From Udaeobacter sp046727935 (GTDB lineage: Bacteria; Verrucomicrobiota; Verrucomicrobiia; Chthoniobacterales; UBA10450), in contig JBKPDP010000052.1 of NCBI GenBank assembly GCA_046727935.1, positions 1 through 64,000 of the forward strand: 64,000 nucleotides of DNA. Direction: 5' to 3'. Each line of letters begins with the position of its first letter. Within the stretch, counting starts at the first letter, position 1. Positions 51,713 to 60,120 of this stretch are shown piece after piece. The notes beneath the pieces are model-generated. The model had not been told where the DNA came from and did not search any database. It saw only the letters and a list, made by a program, of their open reading frames with translations. Both the position numbers and the translations under genes were made by a program.

Positions 51713-52327
51713 AAGCTGAATACGGGTGGAGATCGGCAGTTGTTTCAAAGAATCGAAAAAATTTGGTGCTCTTTTTGGGAGTGCGGCGCCGCTGCGCCGC
51801 TTTTCAATGAGCTGTCGGCAGTGAGCGATGCCACGCAGGCAGGATTGGTCGCGTCACTTGAGCGCCAAAGGCGCGTTCTCATATTAGCCTGGGGCGTCGC
51901 CCCAGGAATCCGATAGTATAGCTAACCAAGCGCTGAAGGCCCAAGTCAGTGGAACGCGCTTTCAGCGCTTATGCCTTTGGGATTCCATGAATCCTGGGGC
52001 GCCGCCCCAGGCTGGCGGGGTGAATGCTGCGCCTTTGGGGCTAAACACATGCACGCAACGCCTGCCCGTAGTGCTGCAGCGTTGGAGGCGCAAGGCTCCA
52101 CCTTCGCATGCTACGTGCCCCAAACTCCGTGTTCATCTTGACAAAGATTGCGATTCAAGTCGGACACAAGTCCTCTTCGTTTCTCTCTGTCAAAGCTCTC
52201 TGGAAGGCGTTTCAAGGAGGGGCGCCTTCCCTGGCTCGCCGTAGCCTTGGCGTAGGCGGCCAAACCGCCGCTGCTTGCGGCTGTAGCCGGGGTTCGATGA
52301 CCCCGGCTATCACGCCTCAGGAATGCT
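51713..52327. repeat. 615-bp intergenic region built of palindromic repeats
   Basis: No plausible gene. Two inverted copies of the hairpin CCTGGGGCGNCGCCCCAGG stand at 51888-51908 and 51993-52011, with GCGCCAAAGGCGC and a matching GGCGCCGC-rich stretch, a CGGCG hairpin at 51779-51806, an inverted copy of the LysM-gene repeat at 52230-52258, and GTAGCCGGGG/CCCCGGCTAT at 52281-52310. The two fibre genes flank it in the same direction. The layout recalls bacterial interspersed mosaic elements. Confidence 0.65.
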
Positions 52328-53695
52328 TTACGGAGTTTCGAGAACAACTTTTGTAGTCGGGTTGCTCATCTCCACCTGGGCGCTCAGCTTTTGGATTTGC
52401 GCCGTCTGTTCTTTGAGTTGAGCGCTCAAGATTTGGATTTCCTCCTGTTGCCGCGCGCTGACCATTTCGAAATCGCGCTTCAACTCTGTGATCGTCCCTT
52501 GCTGGTTCTCAATCATGCTCTCTTGCGCCTCGACTTTCTGATGTTGTTTGAGAAACTCGTTAAGCAACATCGCGTTTACCTGGTCATAACGCACGCTGTA
52601 GGTTTTCCCCTCGTTGTCGCGCACGACGAGGTCTGGATCCACCTGTTCCACCTCTTCCGCCACAAGCCCAAACTGCGATCTGCCGACGGGATCAATTTCT
52701 TTCTTGTACCGGAAGCTTACCGGTTTAAGTGCCAGGATTACTTCGCTAGCTTTGTCCATCGGTTTAATGTCTTCTTTAAACCGTCGGGAGGAGGTAGTCG
52801 TACCGAGTTTACCGACGCCATTAACGAAAACTGGAGTGCCTCCGGAAGACGTTGCACCAAAAATCTGACCGATATAGCAGCTGTTGCTCACGTCTTCACC
52901 ACTGGCACGGATAGCAATGACGTTATCGGCCGTATGGATGCCAATACCGGCTTGATATCCTAAGACCGTGTTGCCGCTGCCGGTGGTGTTTTGAGAAAGT
53001 GCAGAATCACCGACGGCGGTATTGAGGCTGCCGCTGGTATTGACAGGCATAGCTTGAAACCCCAGGGCCGTGTTGCCGCTGCCATCGGCGTTGCTAACGA
53101 GCGCGTCAACGCCGGTTGCCGTGTTGGAGTGGCCGGTAGTGTTCAACAGGAGCGCACTGTCGCCGATGGCCGTGTTGTAGTTGTCGGTATTGAAGTAGAG
53201 AGCGTCATAACCGATGGCTGTGTTGCTAATGCCCGTGGTGTTGCGGTTGAGCGCAATAAAACCGGTGGCCGTGTTGTGGGAGCCGGTGGTGTTGCTAAAG
53301 AGCGCTTGGTCACCGGTGGCTGTATTGAAGTTGCCGATGGTGTTGCCAAAGAGGGCGAACGCTCCATCGGCCGTGTTGTGTTCGCCGATGGTATTGTTTA
53401 AAAGCGCCCCTGCGCCAGTCGCCGTATTTTGGTTCGCGGTGTTGATAAGGAGCGTCCCGGCGCCGATGGCAGTATTGAAGTTGCCTTCTGCGTTGCTCCG
53501 GAGAGAAAACAGGCCGACGGCCGTATTGTATGTGCCGCTGGTCAGGCTAAAAAGAGCACTTTGTCCTTCTGCCGTATTGCCTCCCGGGTAGCCTCCGTCC
53601 GGAGCCGGGACAACTGCTTGCGCTATTGGAGAAAGCGTAAGCGAGGCAAGTGCAAACAGGATGATTGTTGTGAATGGGATATATCGATTTTTCAT
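52328..53695 (-). CDS. Exported fibre protein, second intact paralogue
   Basis: 455 residues from ATG 53695, signal peptide MKNRYIPFTTIILFALASLT. Same plan as 50330-51712: PAPDGGYPGGNTAEGQSALFSLTSG, about 15 head-type repeats (NTAIGAGTLLIN, NTATGAGALLNN), a TTSSRRFKEDIKPMDKASEVILAL chaperone domain with VDPDLVVRDNEGKTYSVRYDQVNAMLLNE, and a longer coiled coil. About 50 bp directly upstream are nearly identical to the region upstream of the other copy. It is divergent from the ECF sigma gene across 95 bp, suggesting linked control. Confidence 0.82.
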   Translation of the reverse strand: MKNRYIPFTTIILFALASLTLSPIAQAVVPAPDGGYPGGNTAEGQSALFSLTSGTYNTAVGLFSLRSNAEGNFNTAIGAGTLLINTANQNTATGAGALLNNTIGEHNTADGAFALFGNTIGNFNTATGDQALFSNTTGSHNTATGFIALNRNTTGISNTAIGYDALYFNTDNYNTAIGDSALLLNTTGHSNTATGVDALVSNADGSGNTALGFQAMPVNTSGSLNTAVGDSALSQNTTGSGNTVLGYQAGIGIHTADNVIAIRASGEDVSNSCYIGQIFGATSSGGTPVFVNGVGKLGTTTSSRRFKEDIKPMDKASEVILALKPVSFRYKKEIDPVGRSQFGLVAEEVEQVDPDLVVRDNEGKTYSVRYDQVNAMLLNEFLKQHQKVEAQESMIENQQGTITELKRDFEMVSARQQEEIQILSAQLKEQTAQIQKLSAQVEMSNPTTKVVLETP

Positions 53696-53790
53696 AAGCT
53701 GAATACGGATGCGGAGGGGCACGTGTTTCAAACAATCGAAAAAATCTTTCGTGACCCTGGCTCCGGCGCGGCGTATGATGGCTTTGAGGC
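53696..53790. promoter_or_regulatory. Divergent promoter region between fibre gene and ECF sigma gene
   Basis: 95 bp that must hold promoters for both directions. The part next to the fibre gene (AAGCTGAATACGGATG and TTTCAAACAATCGAAAAAAT, plus strand) is conserved in front of the other fibre gene at 51713-51767, apart from a few changes. This points to a shared, still undefined, promoter or operator. No hexamers could be assigned with confidence. Confidence 0.5.
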
Positions 53791-54465
53791 ATGAATCTAT
53801 CACCAGGGCGCGCTGCATCGTCTTTGGCGACGCGGCGCAGCCTATTGAGTCGCCTCAAGGAATCGGATGCCCAGGAGAGTTGGCGACAGTTTTTCGATAC
53901 CTACTGGCGATTGATCTATACGACCGCGCTCAACGCCGGGTTGACCGATTGGGAGGCACAGGAGGTCGTGCAGGAGACGGTCCTCACCGTCGCCAGGAAG
54001 ATTAAATCCTTCCGCTACGATCCTGTTGTCGGCTCATTTAAGGGCTGGCTATTGACCATCGTGCGTTGGCGCATCGCGGACCAATTCCGCAAACGCCAGC
54101 AGCAGATCCAGCCACTGGGTGCGCGCCGGGGAACAGAGACCGAGGGTACGGCAACAGCCGAGCGCGTTGCTGATCCGGGAGCGATCGATCTTGACGTCGT
54201 GTGGGAGGAGGAATGGCAGCGCACACTGTTCGCTGCGGCGTTGGCGCGTGTGAAATGTCAGGCTAACGCGCGGCATTATCAGATGTTCGATCTCCATGCC
54301 GTGAAACAGTGGCCCGTGCAGAAGGTGGCGCAGACGCTCGGCGTGAGTGCCGGCCAGGTGCGCCTGGCGAAACACAGAATTACCGCGTTGATGCGCCGAG
54401 AAGTTGCTCGCCTCGAAAAGGAAGAGGAGAAGCGATGGGGCTTGGTGAAAGCGATGGCTCACTAG
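53791..54465 (+). CDS. ECF-type RNA polymerase sigma factor
   Basis: 224 residues. Region 2: WRQFFDTYWRLIYTTALNAGLTDWEAQEVVQETVLTVARKI with SFKGWLLTIVRWRIADQFRK; region 4: ARHYQMFDLHAVKQWPVQKVAQTLGVSAGQVRLAKHRITALM (helix-turn-helix). No anti-sigma gene is adjacent; instead the 3' end overlaps a Ser/Thr kinase gene by 31 bp. Kinase-linked ECF groups are known in Planctomycetes and Verrucomicrobiota, where the kinase may control the sigma factor. Confidence 0.88.
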   Translation: MNLSPGRAASSLATRRSLLSRLKESDAQESWRQFFDTYWRLIYTTALNAGLTDWEAQEVVQETVLTVARKIKSFRYDPVVGSFKGWLLTIVRWRIADQFRKRQQQIQPLGARRGTETEGTATAERVADPGAIDLDVVWEEEWQRTLFAAALARVKCQANARHYQMFDLHAVKQWPVQKVAQTLGVSAGQVRLAKHRITALMRREVARLEKEEEKRWGLVKAMAH

Positions 54466-57146
54466 GTCGAGCAGACGGGATGCGCGCCCGCCTTGGGCAG
54501 ATTATGGCACGGCAGGCGAACGCGACACAACCAGGGCTGGATACCCCTCATATTCCAGACCTCGAATTACTGCGTTGTATCGGCCATGGCAGCTATGGCG
54601 AGGTGTGGCTGGCGCGAAACATCCTAGCCAGTTACCGGGCGGTTAAGATCGTTAATCGAAAAGCATTTCGTGACGAACAGACGTTTGAGAGAGAATTTTT
54701 GGGTCTCCAGCGGTTCGAACCCGTATCGCGAGAGCACGATGGTTTTGTGGCAATCCTGCACGTGGGCCGCAATCGCGCGGACGGTTTTTTCTACTATGTC
54801 ATGGAACTGGCCGACGATGATTCGAACGGCGACCAGATTAACCCTGACAAGTACGTCCCGAAAACATTAAGCAGAGAGCTGGCCCGGTGCGGACGGCTGG
54901 CGGTCAAGCACTCCGCGCAATTGGGCTGGTCGCTGAGCGAAGCGCTAGCGGAGCTGCACCGTCGCGGGTTAGTGCATCGCGACATCAAGCCATCGAACAT
55001 CATCTTCGTCAAAGGCCACTCCAAACTGGCGGACATTGGGCTGGTAGCGAAGGCTGGCGAAAAGGCGCGTCTTGGCACAGAGGGTTACATTCCGCCTGAG
55101 GGTCCTGGGGCGCCTCAAGCCGATCTCTACAGTCTGGGCAAGGTTCTTTACGAAGCGAGCACCGGCACGGATCGACTCGACTATCCGAATTTGCCACGGA
55201 ACCTCGACACAATGGCCGAGCGCGAGGCGTTTCTTAAGCTCAACTCCATCATTCTGAAGGCGTGCGACAATGATGTTCGCAAACGCTACCAGACGGCCAC
55301 GGAGATTAGCGAAGACCTGACGCGGCTGGGCGTTGGGGGACCTGTTCAGACGGTTCGGAGCAAGTTTCTGCGCAATCCGGTCACCGTCTTCACTGCAGTG
55401 TTGCTCGGTGCTTTGGCTTTGGCGTTCCCGTTCTACTGGCTCCGAAATCCGGCAACCAGCTTAATTCCTGAGAAGAGCGTCGCCGTTTTGCCCTTCGACA
55501 ATCTCAGCGACGAAAAACAAAACGCCTATTTCGCCGCCGGCGTTCAAGATGAAATTCTGTCGAACCTTGCCAGAATCGCCGAGCTCAAGGTGATCAGTCG
55601 CACTTCCGCGAACCTTTATAAGAGCGGGAAGCCGCGTAACTCGCGTGAGATTGGGCAACAACTCGGCGTTGCTCATCTTTTGGAAGGCAGCGTCCAGCGA
55701 ATCGGAAATCGGCTCCGAGTCAACGCTCAACTGATCGACACGCGGAACGACACGCATACATGGGCGCAAACCTACGATCGGGATGTGTCGGACCTCTTTG
55801 CAATCCAAAGCGAAATCGCGCAGACGATCGCCGGCCAGCTGTACGCGAAAATCTCACCGGCGGAAAAACTGGCCATCGAGCGACCCCCGACTGCCGATCT
55901 TACTGCGTTCGATCTCTACACGCGCGCAAAAGATCTTTCACTACGGTCGCCCTTTACCAGTCGTGGAAAAAAGGATCTGCTGCGCGCGGCTGATCTGTTG
56001 AACCAGGCGGTCGCGCGAGACCCGGCGTTTTTTCAGGCGTATTGCCAGCTCACCTTCACTCATGACTACCTTTACTTCTTTGATCACGACCGGACGCCGG
56101 CGCGCCTGGCGCTAGCAGAGGCGGCTATTCAGGCGGCTTTTCGCCTTCGGCCCGACGCAGGTGAGGCACACCTTGCACGCGCGGAGCATCTTTATCGAGG
56201 ATACCTCGACTATGATGGAGCGTTGGCTGAACTGGAAATTGCTCGTCAAACTTTACCCAATGATGCGCGCATATCCCAACTGACGGGTTCCATCCAGCGT
56301 CGTCGAGGACGTTGGGAAGAGTCGATACGTAACTTGGAGCGTGCAGTCGAGCTGGATCCCCGCAACATTCATACGCTACAGCAGATTGCAGACAGCTACG
56401 GATTTCTTCGGCGCTATGCCGAAGCAAAATCAGTGTATGATCGCGCGCTGGCCATCGCGCCCGACGATGTCGAGACAAGAGTAGGACGTGCGGATAGGGA
56501 ACTGGATTGGAAAGCTGATACCACGCCGTTGCATCAATTGGTCGATTCAGTTCGGGCTACCAGTCCCGCCGCTATCTCGGATATCGCCGATAGCTGGTTC
56601 ATTTGCGCGCTAGCCGAGCGCGATGCGGCTGCTGCAAAGGAGGCCTTGATGGCCTCAGGCCAAAACACCTCACCTAACAACGAGGCTGTTCAGTTCAATC
56701 GCCCCTTTGTGGAAGGCATTATCGCTCGTATGACGAAGGATGACGACAAAGCGCGATCCGCTTTCACAGCCGCTCGCGCGGAACAGGAGAAAATCGTCCA
56801 AGCCCAGCCGAACTACGGACCGCCGATGGTCGTGCTCGGTTTGATCGACGCCGCTCTTGGACGGAAAGAAGAAGCGCTGCGCGAAGGTCGCCGCGCGGTC
56901 GAGCTTCTTCCGGTGGAGAAAGATGCGATCAATGGTCCGCTCATGATCGAAGACTTGGCGATCATCGCTGCTTGGTTGGGTGACAGAGATCTCGCCTGCG
57001 AACAGCTTGGCGTCGCTATTCGCTACCCGGGCCATTTGAGCTATGGCGAGCTAAAACTCTTGCCCTTTTGGGATCCGCTGCGCCGCGATCCGCGTTTCGA
57101 ACAAATCGTCGCCTCTCTCGCGCCTAAGGGAATTAACCACGAATGA
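54435..57146 (+). CDS. Ser/Thr protein kinase with transmembrane, TolB-like and TPR regions
   Basis: 903 residues from ATG 54435 behind GGAAGAGGAG; the longer frame upstream lies inside the sigma gene. Kinase domain: GHGSYGEVW near 48, Lys in RAVKIV, HRDIKPSN near 181, DIG in place of DFG near 199, GTEGYIPPEG. One membrane segment near 313-338; then SVAVLPFDNLSDEKQNAYFAAG, the FlgO/TolB-N-like domain; then about eight TPR-like repeats to residue 880. The last codons and stop come from a dispersed AACCACGAATGAAC repeat. A sensor-kinase acting with the sigma factor is inferred. Confidence 0.9.
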   Translation: MGLGESDGSLGRADGMRARLGQIMARQANATQPGLDTPHIPDLELLRCIGHGSYGEVWLARNILASYRAVKIVNRKAFRDEQTFEREFLGLQRFEPVSREHDGFVAILHVGRNRADGFFYYVMELADDDSNGDQINPDKYVPKTLSRELARCGRLAVKHSAQLGWSLSEALAELHRRGLVHRDIKPSNIIFVKGHSKLADIGLVAKAGEKARLGTEGYIPPEGPGAPQADLYSLGKVLYEASTGTDRLDYPNLPRNLDTMAEREAFLKLNSIILKACDNDVRKRYQTATEISEDLTRLGVGGPVQTVRSKFLRNPVTVFTAVLLGALALAFPFYWLRNPATSLIPEKSVAVLPFDNLSDEKQNAYFAAGVQDEILSNLARIAELKVISRTSANLYKSGKPRNSREIGQQLGVAHLLEGSVQRIGNRLRVNAQLIDTRNDTHTWAQTYDRDVSDLFAIQSEIAQTIAGQLYAKISPAEKLAIERPPTADLTAFDLYTRAKDLSLRSPFTSRGKKDLLRAADLLNQAVARDPAFFQAYCQLTFTHDYLYFFDHDRTPARLALAEAAIQAAFRLRPDAGEAHLARAEHLYRGYLDYDGALAELEIARQTLPNDARISQLTGSIQRRRGRWEESIRNLERAVELDPRNIHTLQQIADSYGFLRRYAEAKSVYDRALAIAPDDVETRVGRADRELDWKADTTPLHQLVDSVRATSPAAISDIADSWFICALAERDAAAAKEALMASGQNTSPNNEAVQFNRPFVEGIIARMTKDDDKARSAFTAARAEQEKIVQAQPNYGPPMVVLGLIDAALGRKEEALREGRRAVELLPVEKDAINGPLMIEDLAIIAAWLGDRDLACEQLGVAIRYPGHLSYGELKLLPFWDPLRRDPRFEQIVASLAPKGINHE

Positions 57147-57198
57147 ACACTAATGTACACTAATCCGTGTTTTGAATTCTTGTCCATTAGTGGTTAGG
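57135..57198. repeat. AACCACGAATGAACACTAATG...CATTAGTGGTTA inverted repeat
   Basis: Complementary ends AACCACGAATGAACACTAATG (with the kinase stop codon inside) and CATTAGTGGTTAGGA, separated by about 25 bp. Related sequence begins at 40563. It separates two convergent genes and may act as a terminator. Confidence 0.6.
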
Positions 57199-57200
57199 AC

Positions 57201-57890
57201 TCAAAAACGGTAGCCGTGCAGTTCGATCTCTTTTGCGAATGCTTTTTCGACGATTCGCCGTTGGTCATCGTTGAATACTTGCTGGTATGGTGTGCGATCG
57301 GTCCGGTATTCCGATTTTGCTGCGACGCCAAGCGTTCCCTTGAAAGGAATGTTTAATTGTGAGAATACCTCGCCAAGCTCGGCTGTCAGGTTCTCATAGC
57401 GGAGAATACGATCCACGATGACTTTTGTGCCGGCGCAATCAGTGTACCGGAAATAGTTAATGGGGAACCGGCCGCGGGCTAGGTACTCATTCAGTGAAAG
57501 TGACTCGCCTTCGCGAGCAGCATGCATGTGATAATGTGACAAAACTTTGTCCCAGGGGTTTCGTTCCACGCAAAACTTGAAATAGCTGTTCCAAACTTCG
57601 GCAGGAACACGCTTTTGCACCTCAGATGCCGGCATGTGACGGTAAAATTTCTCGCGACTGGTAATTGAATGTCGCAATGCGGAAAAGAATGTCCGTGGTC
57701 TCTCAAGAATTTCAGGGATCGGGTTAATGAACCCCTCGTAATTGCGCGGCTGATGTCCTCCGACCGCCGGCTCGATTGGGGTCACGACATCAGTGGGGCC
57801 GCAGTGTCTTGAAAGAAAGACTTCAATACTCGTGCCAGCGGTCTTTGCCGTCTTAATGAAAATGAATTTGTATTTGTGCGACAGGATCAT
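57201..57890 (-). CDS. Sulfotransferase-family protein A
   Basis: 229 residues of the small sulfotransferase family 2 (carbohydrate-type) pattern: LSHKYKFIFIKTAKTAGTSIEVFL holds the 5'-phosphosulfate loop (TAKTAGTS), and FCVERNPWDKVLSHYHMHA the 3'-phosphate strand. It probably sulfates a glycan using PAPS in the cytoplasm. Divergent from a second homologue 86 bp away; acceptor unknown. Confidence 0.78.
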   Translation of the reverse strand: MILSHKYKFIFIKTAKTAGTSIEVFLSRHCGPTDVVTPIEPAVGGHQPRNYEGFINPIPEILERPRTFFSALRHSITSREKFYRHMPASEVQKRVPAEVWNSYFKFCVERNPWDKVLSHYHMHAAREGESLSLNEYLARGRFPINYFRYTDCAGTKVIVDRILRYENLTAELGEVFSQLNIPFKGTLGVAAKSEYRTDRTPYQQVFNDDQRRIVEKAFAKEIELHGYRF

Positions 57891-57976
57891 TGTTCCCGAG
57901 GAACCTCTCGCACGCTCGTAAGATGCTGGCCAGTGCTCGCATCACCGAGCCAGGCGTCGTAAATTAGGACTCGCGA

Positions 57977-58588
57977 ATGATCTCGTTACAAAAACGCTTT
58001 CTGTTCGTTCATATACCAAAAACCGCCGGCAACTCGATTCAGAGCGTACTGCGCGATTATTCAGAAGATGAACTCGTTGCCCTGCGTAAGGAGCAGGATG
58101 GGGTCGAACGTTTTGGTCTGCGTAATCCGAAGTACAAGATCAAGAAGCATTCAACGCTGGCCGAGTATCGGGCCGCCCTCGGGGAAACCGAGTTTGGCAA
58201 TCTCTACCGATTTACGTGTGTCCGAAATCCGTGGGACCGGATGGCCTCATATTATTTTACCCCTACGCAAAAGACGGAAGCATGGGATAGGAAAAAATTC
58301 AGAAAGGTGATTTCAAGCGCTCTGTCGGTCGCAGATTATCTCCGGCTGGATAAAGGCGAAGGAGATCCATTCGGCAACGTCGATTACGCTATGCGCTTCG
58401 AGAATCTGGCGGACGATTTTCGCACGGTCTGCGCGGCGTTAAACATCTCGCCAACGATTCTGCCGCAGTATAACCGCTCCAACCGCGAACATTATTCGAG
58501 GTATTACGACGAGGAGCTTCGCGAATTAGTACGCGCGCGGTTCGCCGCCGAGATCGAACGTTTTGGCTATGTTTTCGAGAAGCGATAA
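57977..58588 (+). CDS. Sulfotransferase-family protein B
   Basis: 203 residues, same family: FLFVHIPKTAGNSIQSVL (5'-PSB loop) and FTCVRNPWDRMASYYF (3'-PB), and the closing FAAEIERFGYVFE motif shared with proteins A and C. Clear homologue of the two others, not a recent duplicate. Convergent with the glycosyltransferase-like gene. Confidence 0.78.
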   Translation: MISLQKRFLFVHIPKTAGNSIQSVLRDYSEDELVALRKEQDGVERFGLRNPKYKIKKHSTLAEYRAALGETEFGNLYRFTCVRNPWDRMASYYFTPTQKTEAWDRKKFRKVISSALSVADYLRLDKGEGDPFGNVDYAMRFENLADDFRTVCAALNISPTILPQYNRSNREHYSRYYDEELRELVRARFAAEIERFGYVFEKR

Positions 58589-58591
58589 GAA

Positions 58592-59335
58592 CTACAGTTT
58601 TCCGAGCGTCACATATTCGCCGTCCGGATGGTGGAACCATTCGGGTAACTCAATCCCTGCCGCGATCATGCTCTCGTAGCAATTTTGCGTGATCACACCC
58701 CGCCGGGTGCTTTCTCCAAACACTGCGAAATTTTCCTTCGTCACAAATAAGCGGTGCTCAGGCAATTTGGGAATCTCGTCTTTGAGATCGTCCATAGCCT
58801 TCGCACTCGGAATATCGTCTGGCAGATGGGTAAAGAGGTATCGAAGCACCTTGGCACGCAAGATCTGGTGAATCCATATCTGGAACCAGGCTTTTCGCTC
58901 GAAGTAAACATCGCCAAATGGATTCTTAACTTTGCGCGGGTAAAGAGTTAGTTTGGGATTATTCAGCGTCGCTCTGCATCTACAGAACAAAAGACCGTCT
59001 ACTTCCGGCGATCGCATCGCGTGAGACATCAGGCTCGCGATTTTGTCGGTGATGAGTTGGATGGGGTATTTGTCATCCACACACCAATAAATCCACTCTT
59101 CATCGTCGATCTCCGTCAGCAAATGTAAGACTGTCCCGTTAATATCCGAGGGCGCCGTGAGGTACTTGACCCGTTCGGTATCCACTCCACCCAGCTCCTG
59201 ATAAGGAACGTGAAAAACGAAGGGATGATCCGGCCATAACCAGTCATATTGAAAAATCATGTGCTCTGTGATCGATCGATAGCGATCACACGTGAGCACG
59301 ATCGCTTTTATCTTATCCGGCAAACTCATAGCCAA
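58592..59335 (-). CDS. Glycosyltransferase-like protein
   Basis: 247 residues. IKAIVLTCDRYRSITEHM at the start, DEEWIYWCVDDKYPIQLITDKIA (DxD-like DDK) near 77-99, and conserved acidic and aromatic residues to the end (LPEWFHHPDGEYVTL). The pattern fits a GT-A fold transferase acting on a sugar nucleotide, but similarity is weak and it may be inactive. Lies between sulfotransferase genes, overlapping the next one by 23 bp, so the group may build a sulfated glycan. Confidence 0.5.
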   Translation of the reverse strand: MAMSLPDKIKAIVLTCDRYRSITEHMIFQYDWLWPDHPFVFHVPYQELGGVDTERVKYLTAPSDINGTVLHLLTEIDDEEWIYWCVDDKYPIQLITDKIASLMSHAMRSPEVDGLLFCRCRATLNNPKLTLYPRKVKNPFGDVYFERKAWFQIWIHQILRAKVLRYLFTHLPDDIPSAKAMDDLKDEIPKLPEHRLFVTKENFAVFGESTRRGVITQNCYESMIAAGIELPEWFHHPDGEYVTLGKL

Positions 59336-59957
59336 ACCGCTCTATATCGACCTTGAATTTGTTTGCGATTACGTCCTTGGTTCGCGGCGTGTAATATTCA
59401 CTGTAATGCGGCGCTCGTGGATTGGCTCTTTGATGAGGCAAGTTCTCGCTTACGCCCAACTTCTTCGCGACAAAAGCCCAGTCCTGGTCGAGGTGCTCAA
59501 ATTTCCCGATAAAATCGGCGAGCACATTTCCGTTGGGGTCGACAAACCAATCCAGTTGGTAACGATGCGGGGACGAGTGGACGCAGGTGGCGCTGCTGTA
59601 TTGAATCCAATCGACAAATTCGTCGAACGTCATTTTATCTCTGAGTTGTAACGCTTCGGTGCGCTCGTAAAGAGAAACGACGCGGTCCCACGGATTGCGA
59701 ACGAATCCGAATTTGAAGTAGGTCTCGAATTGCTTGCGGCCGATTTCTCTCCGGCGCTCTTCCGGAAGCAACAAATACAAAGACGCAAGAATCCGGTTCT
59801 TTCTTCCGCCGTAACGCGTCCAATACGTCTCCATCTGGTTTTTGATCTGCCACAGATTCAGATGCGGTTTCCAAGCTTTGCCCAGAATCGCGCGGACACT
59901 GGTCGACCCCGTCTTGGGCACCTCAACGAAAATGCATTTATGTTTGTGAGAGATCAC
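59313..59957 (-). CDS. Sulfotransferase-family protein C
   Basis: 214 residues from GTG 59957, preferred because the homologues begin with this segment and because the frame's first ATG (60002) abuts the tRNA gene. Motifs: CIFVEVPKTGSTSVRAIL (5'-PSB), FGFVRNPWDRVVSLYER (3'-PB) and the closing KVDIERFGYEF. Co-oriented and overlapping with the glycosyltransferase-like gene. Function as for proteins A and B. Confidence 0.72.
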   Translation of the reverse strand: MISHKHKCIFVEVPKTGSTSVRAILGKAWKPHLNLWQIKNQMETYWTRYGGRKNRILASLYLLLPEERRREIGRKQFETYFKFGFVRNPWDRVVSLYERTEALQLRDKMTFDEFVDWIQYSSATCVHSSPHRYQLDWFVDPNGNVLADFIGKFEHLDQDWAFVAKKLGVSENLPHQRANPRAPHYSEYYTPRTKDVIANKFKVDIERFGYEFAG

Positions 59958-60002
59958 TATCCTGCCGTGATGGAGTATGGGAGTGACGGAGCGATGTAGC
60001 AA

Positions 60003-60075
60003 TGGGTCGGCCGGGACTCGAACCCGGAACCAACGCCTTAAAAGGGCGCTGCTCTACCGATTGAGCTACCGACCC
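60003..60075 (-). tRNA. tRNA-Lys (anticodon UUU)
   Basis: Reading the minus strand: 7-bp acceptor stem GGGTCGG/CCGACCC, D arm with GCTCAATCGGTAGAGC, anticodon stem GCGCC/GGCGT with loop CTTTTAA giving anticodon TTT, T arm CCGGGTTCGAGTCCCGG, discriminator A. Length 73, no encoded CCA. It directly precedes the sulfotransferase C gene on the same strand. Confidence 0.95.
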
Positions 60076-60120
60076 GCGCCGGAAAGGTTTTCTAATCCAG
60101 ATCGCGCGCCGTCGCAAGAT

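Noticed and set aside
51987..52244. 85-codon frame in the 615-bp intergenic region
   Set aside because: Made of the repeat hairpins themselves; codon usage and composition unlike the surrounding genes.
60076..60120. Second tRNA next to tRNA-Lys
   Set aside because: No acceptor stem or T arm can be formed in the flanking sequence.
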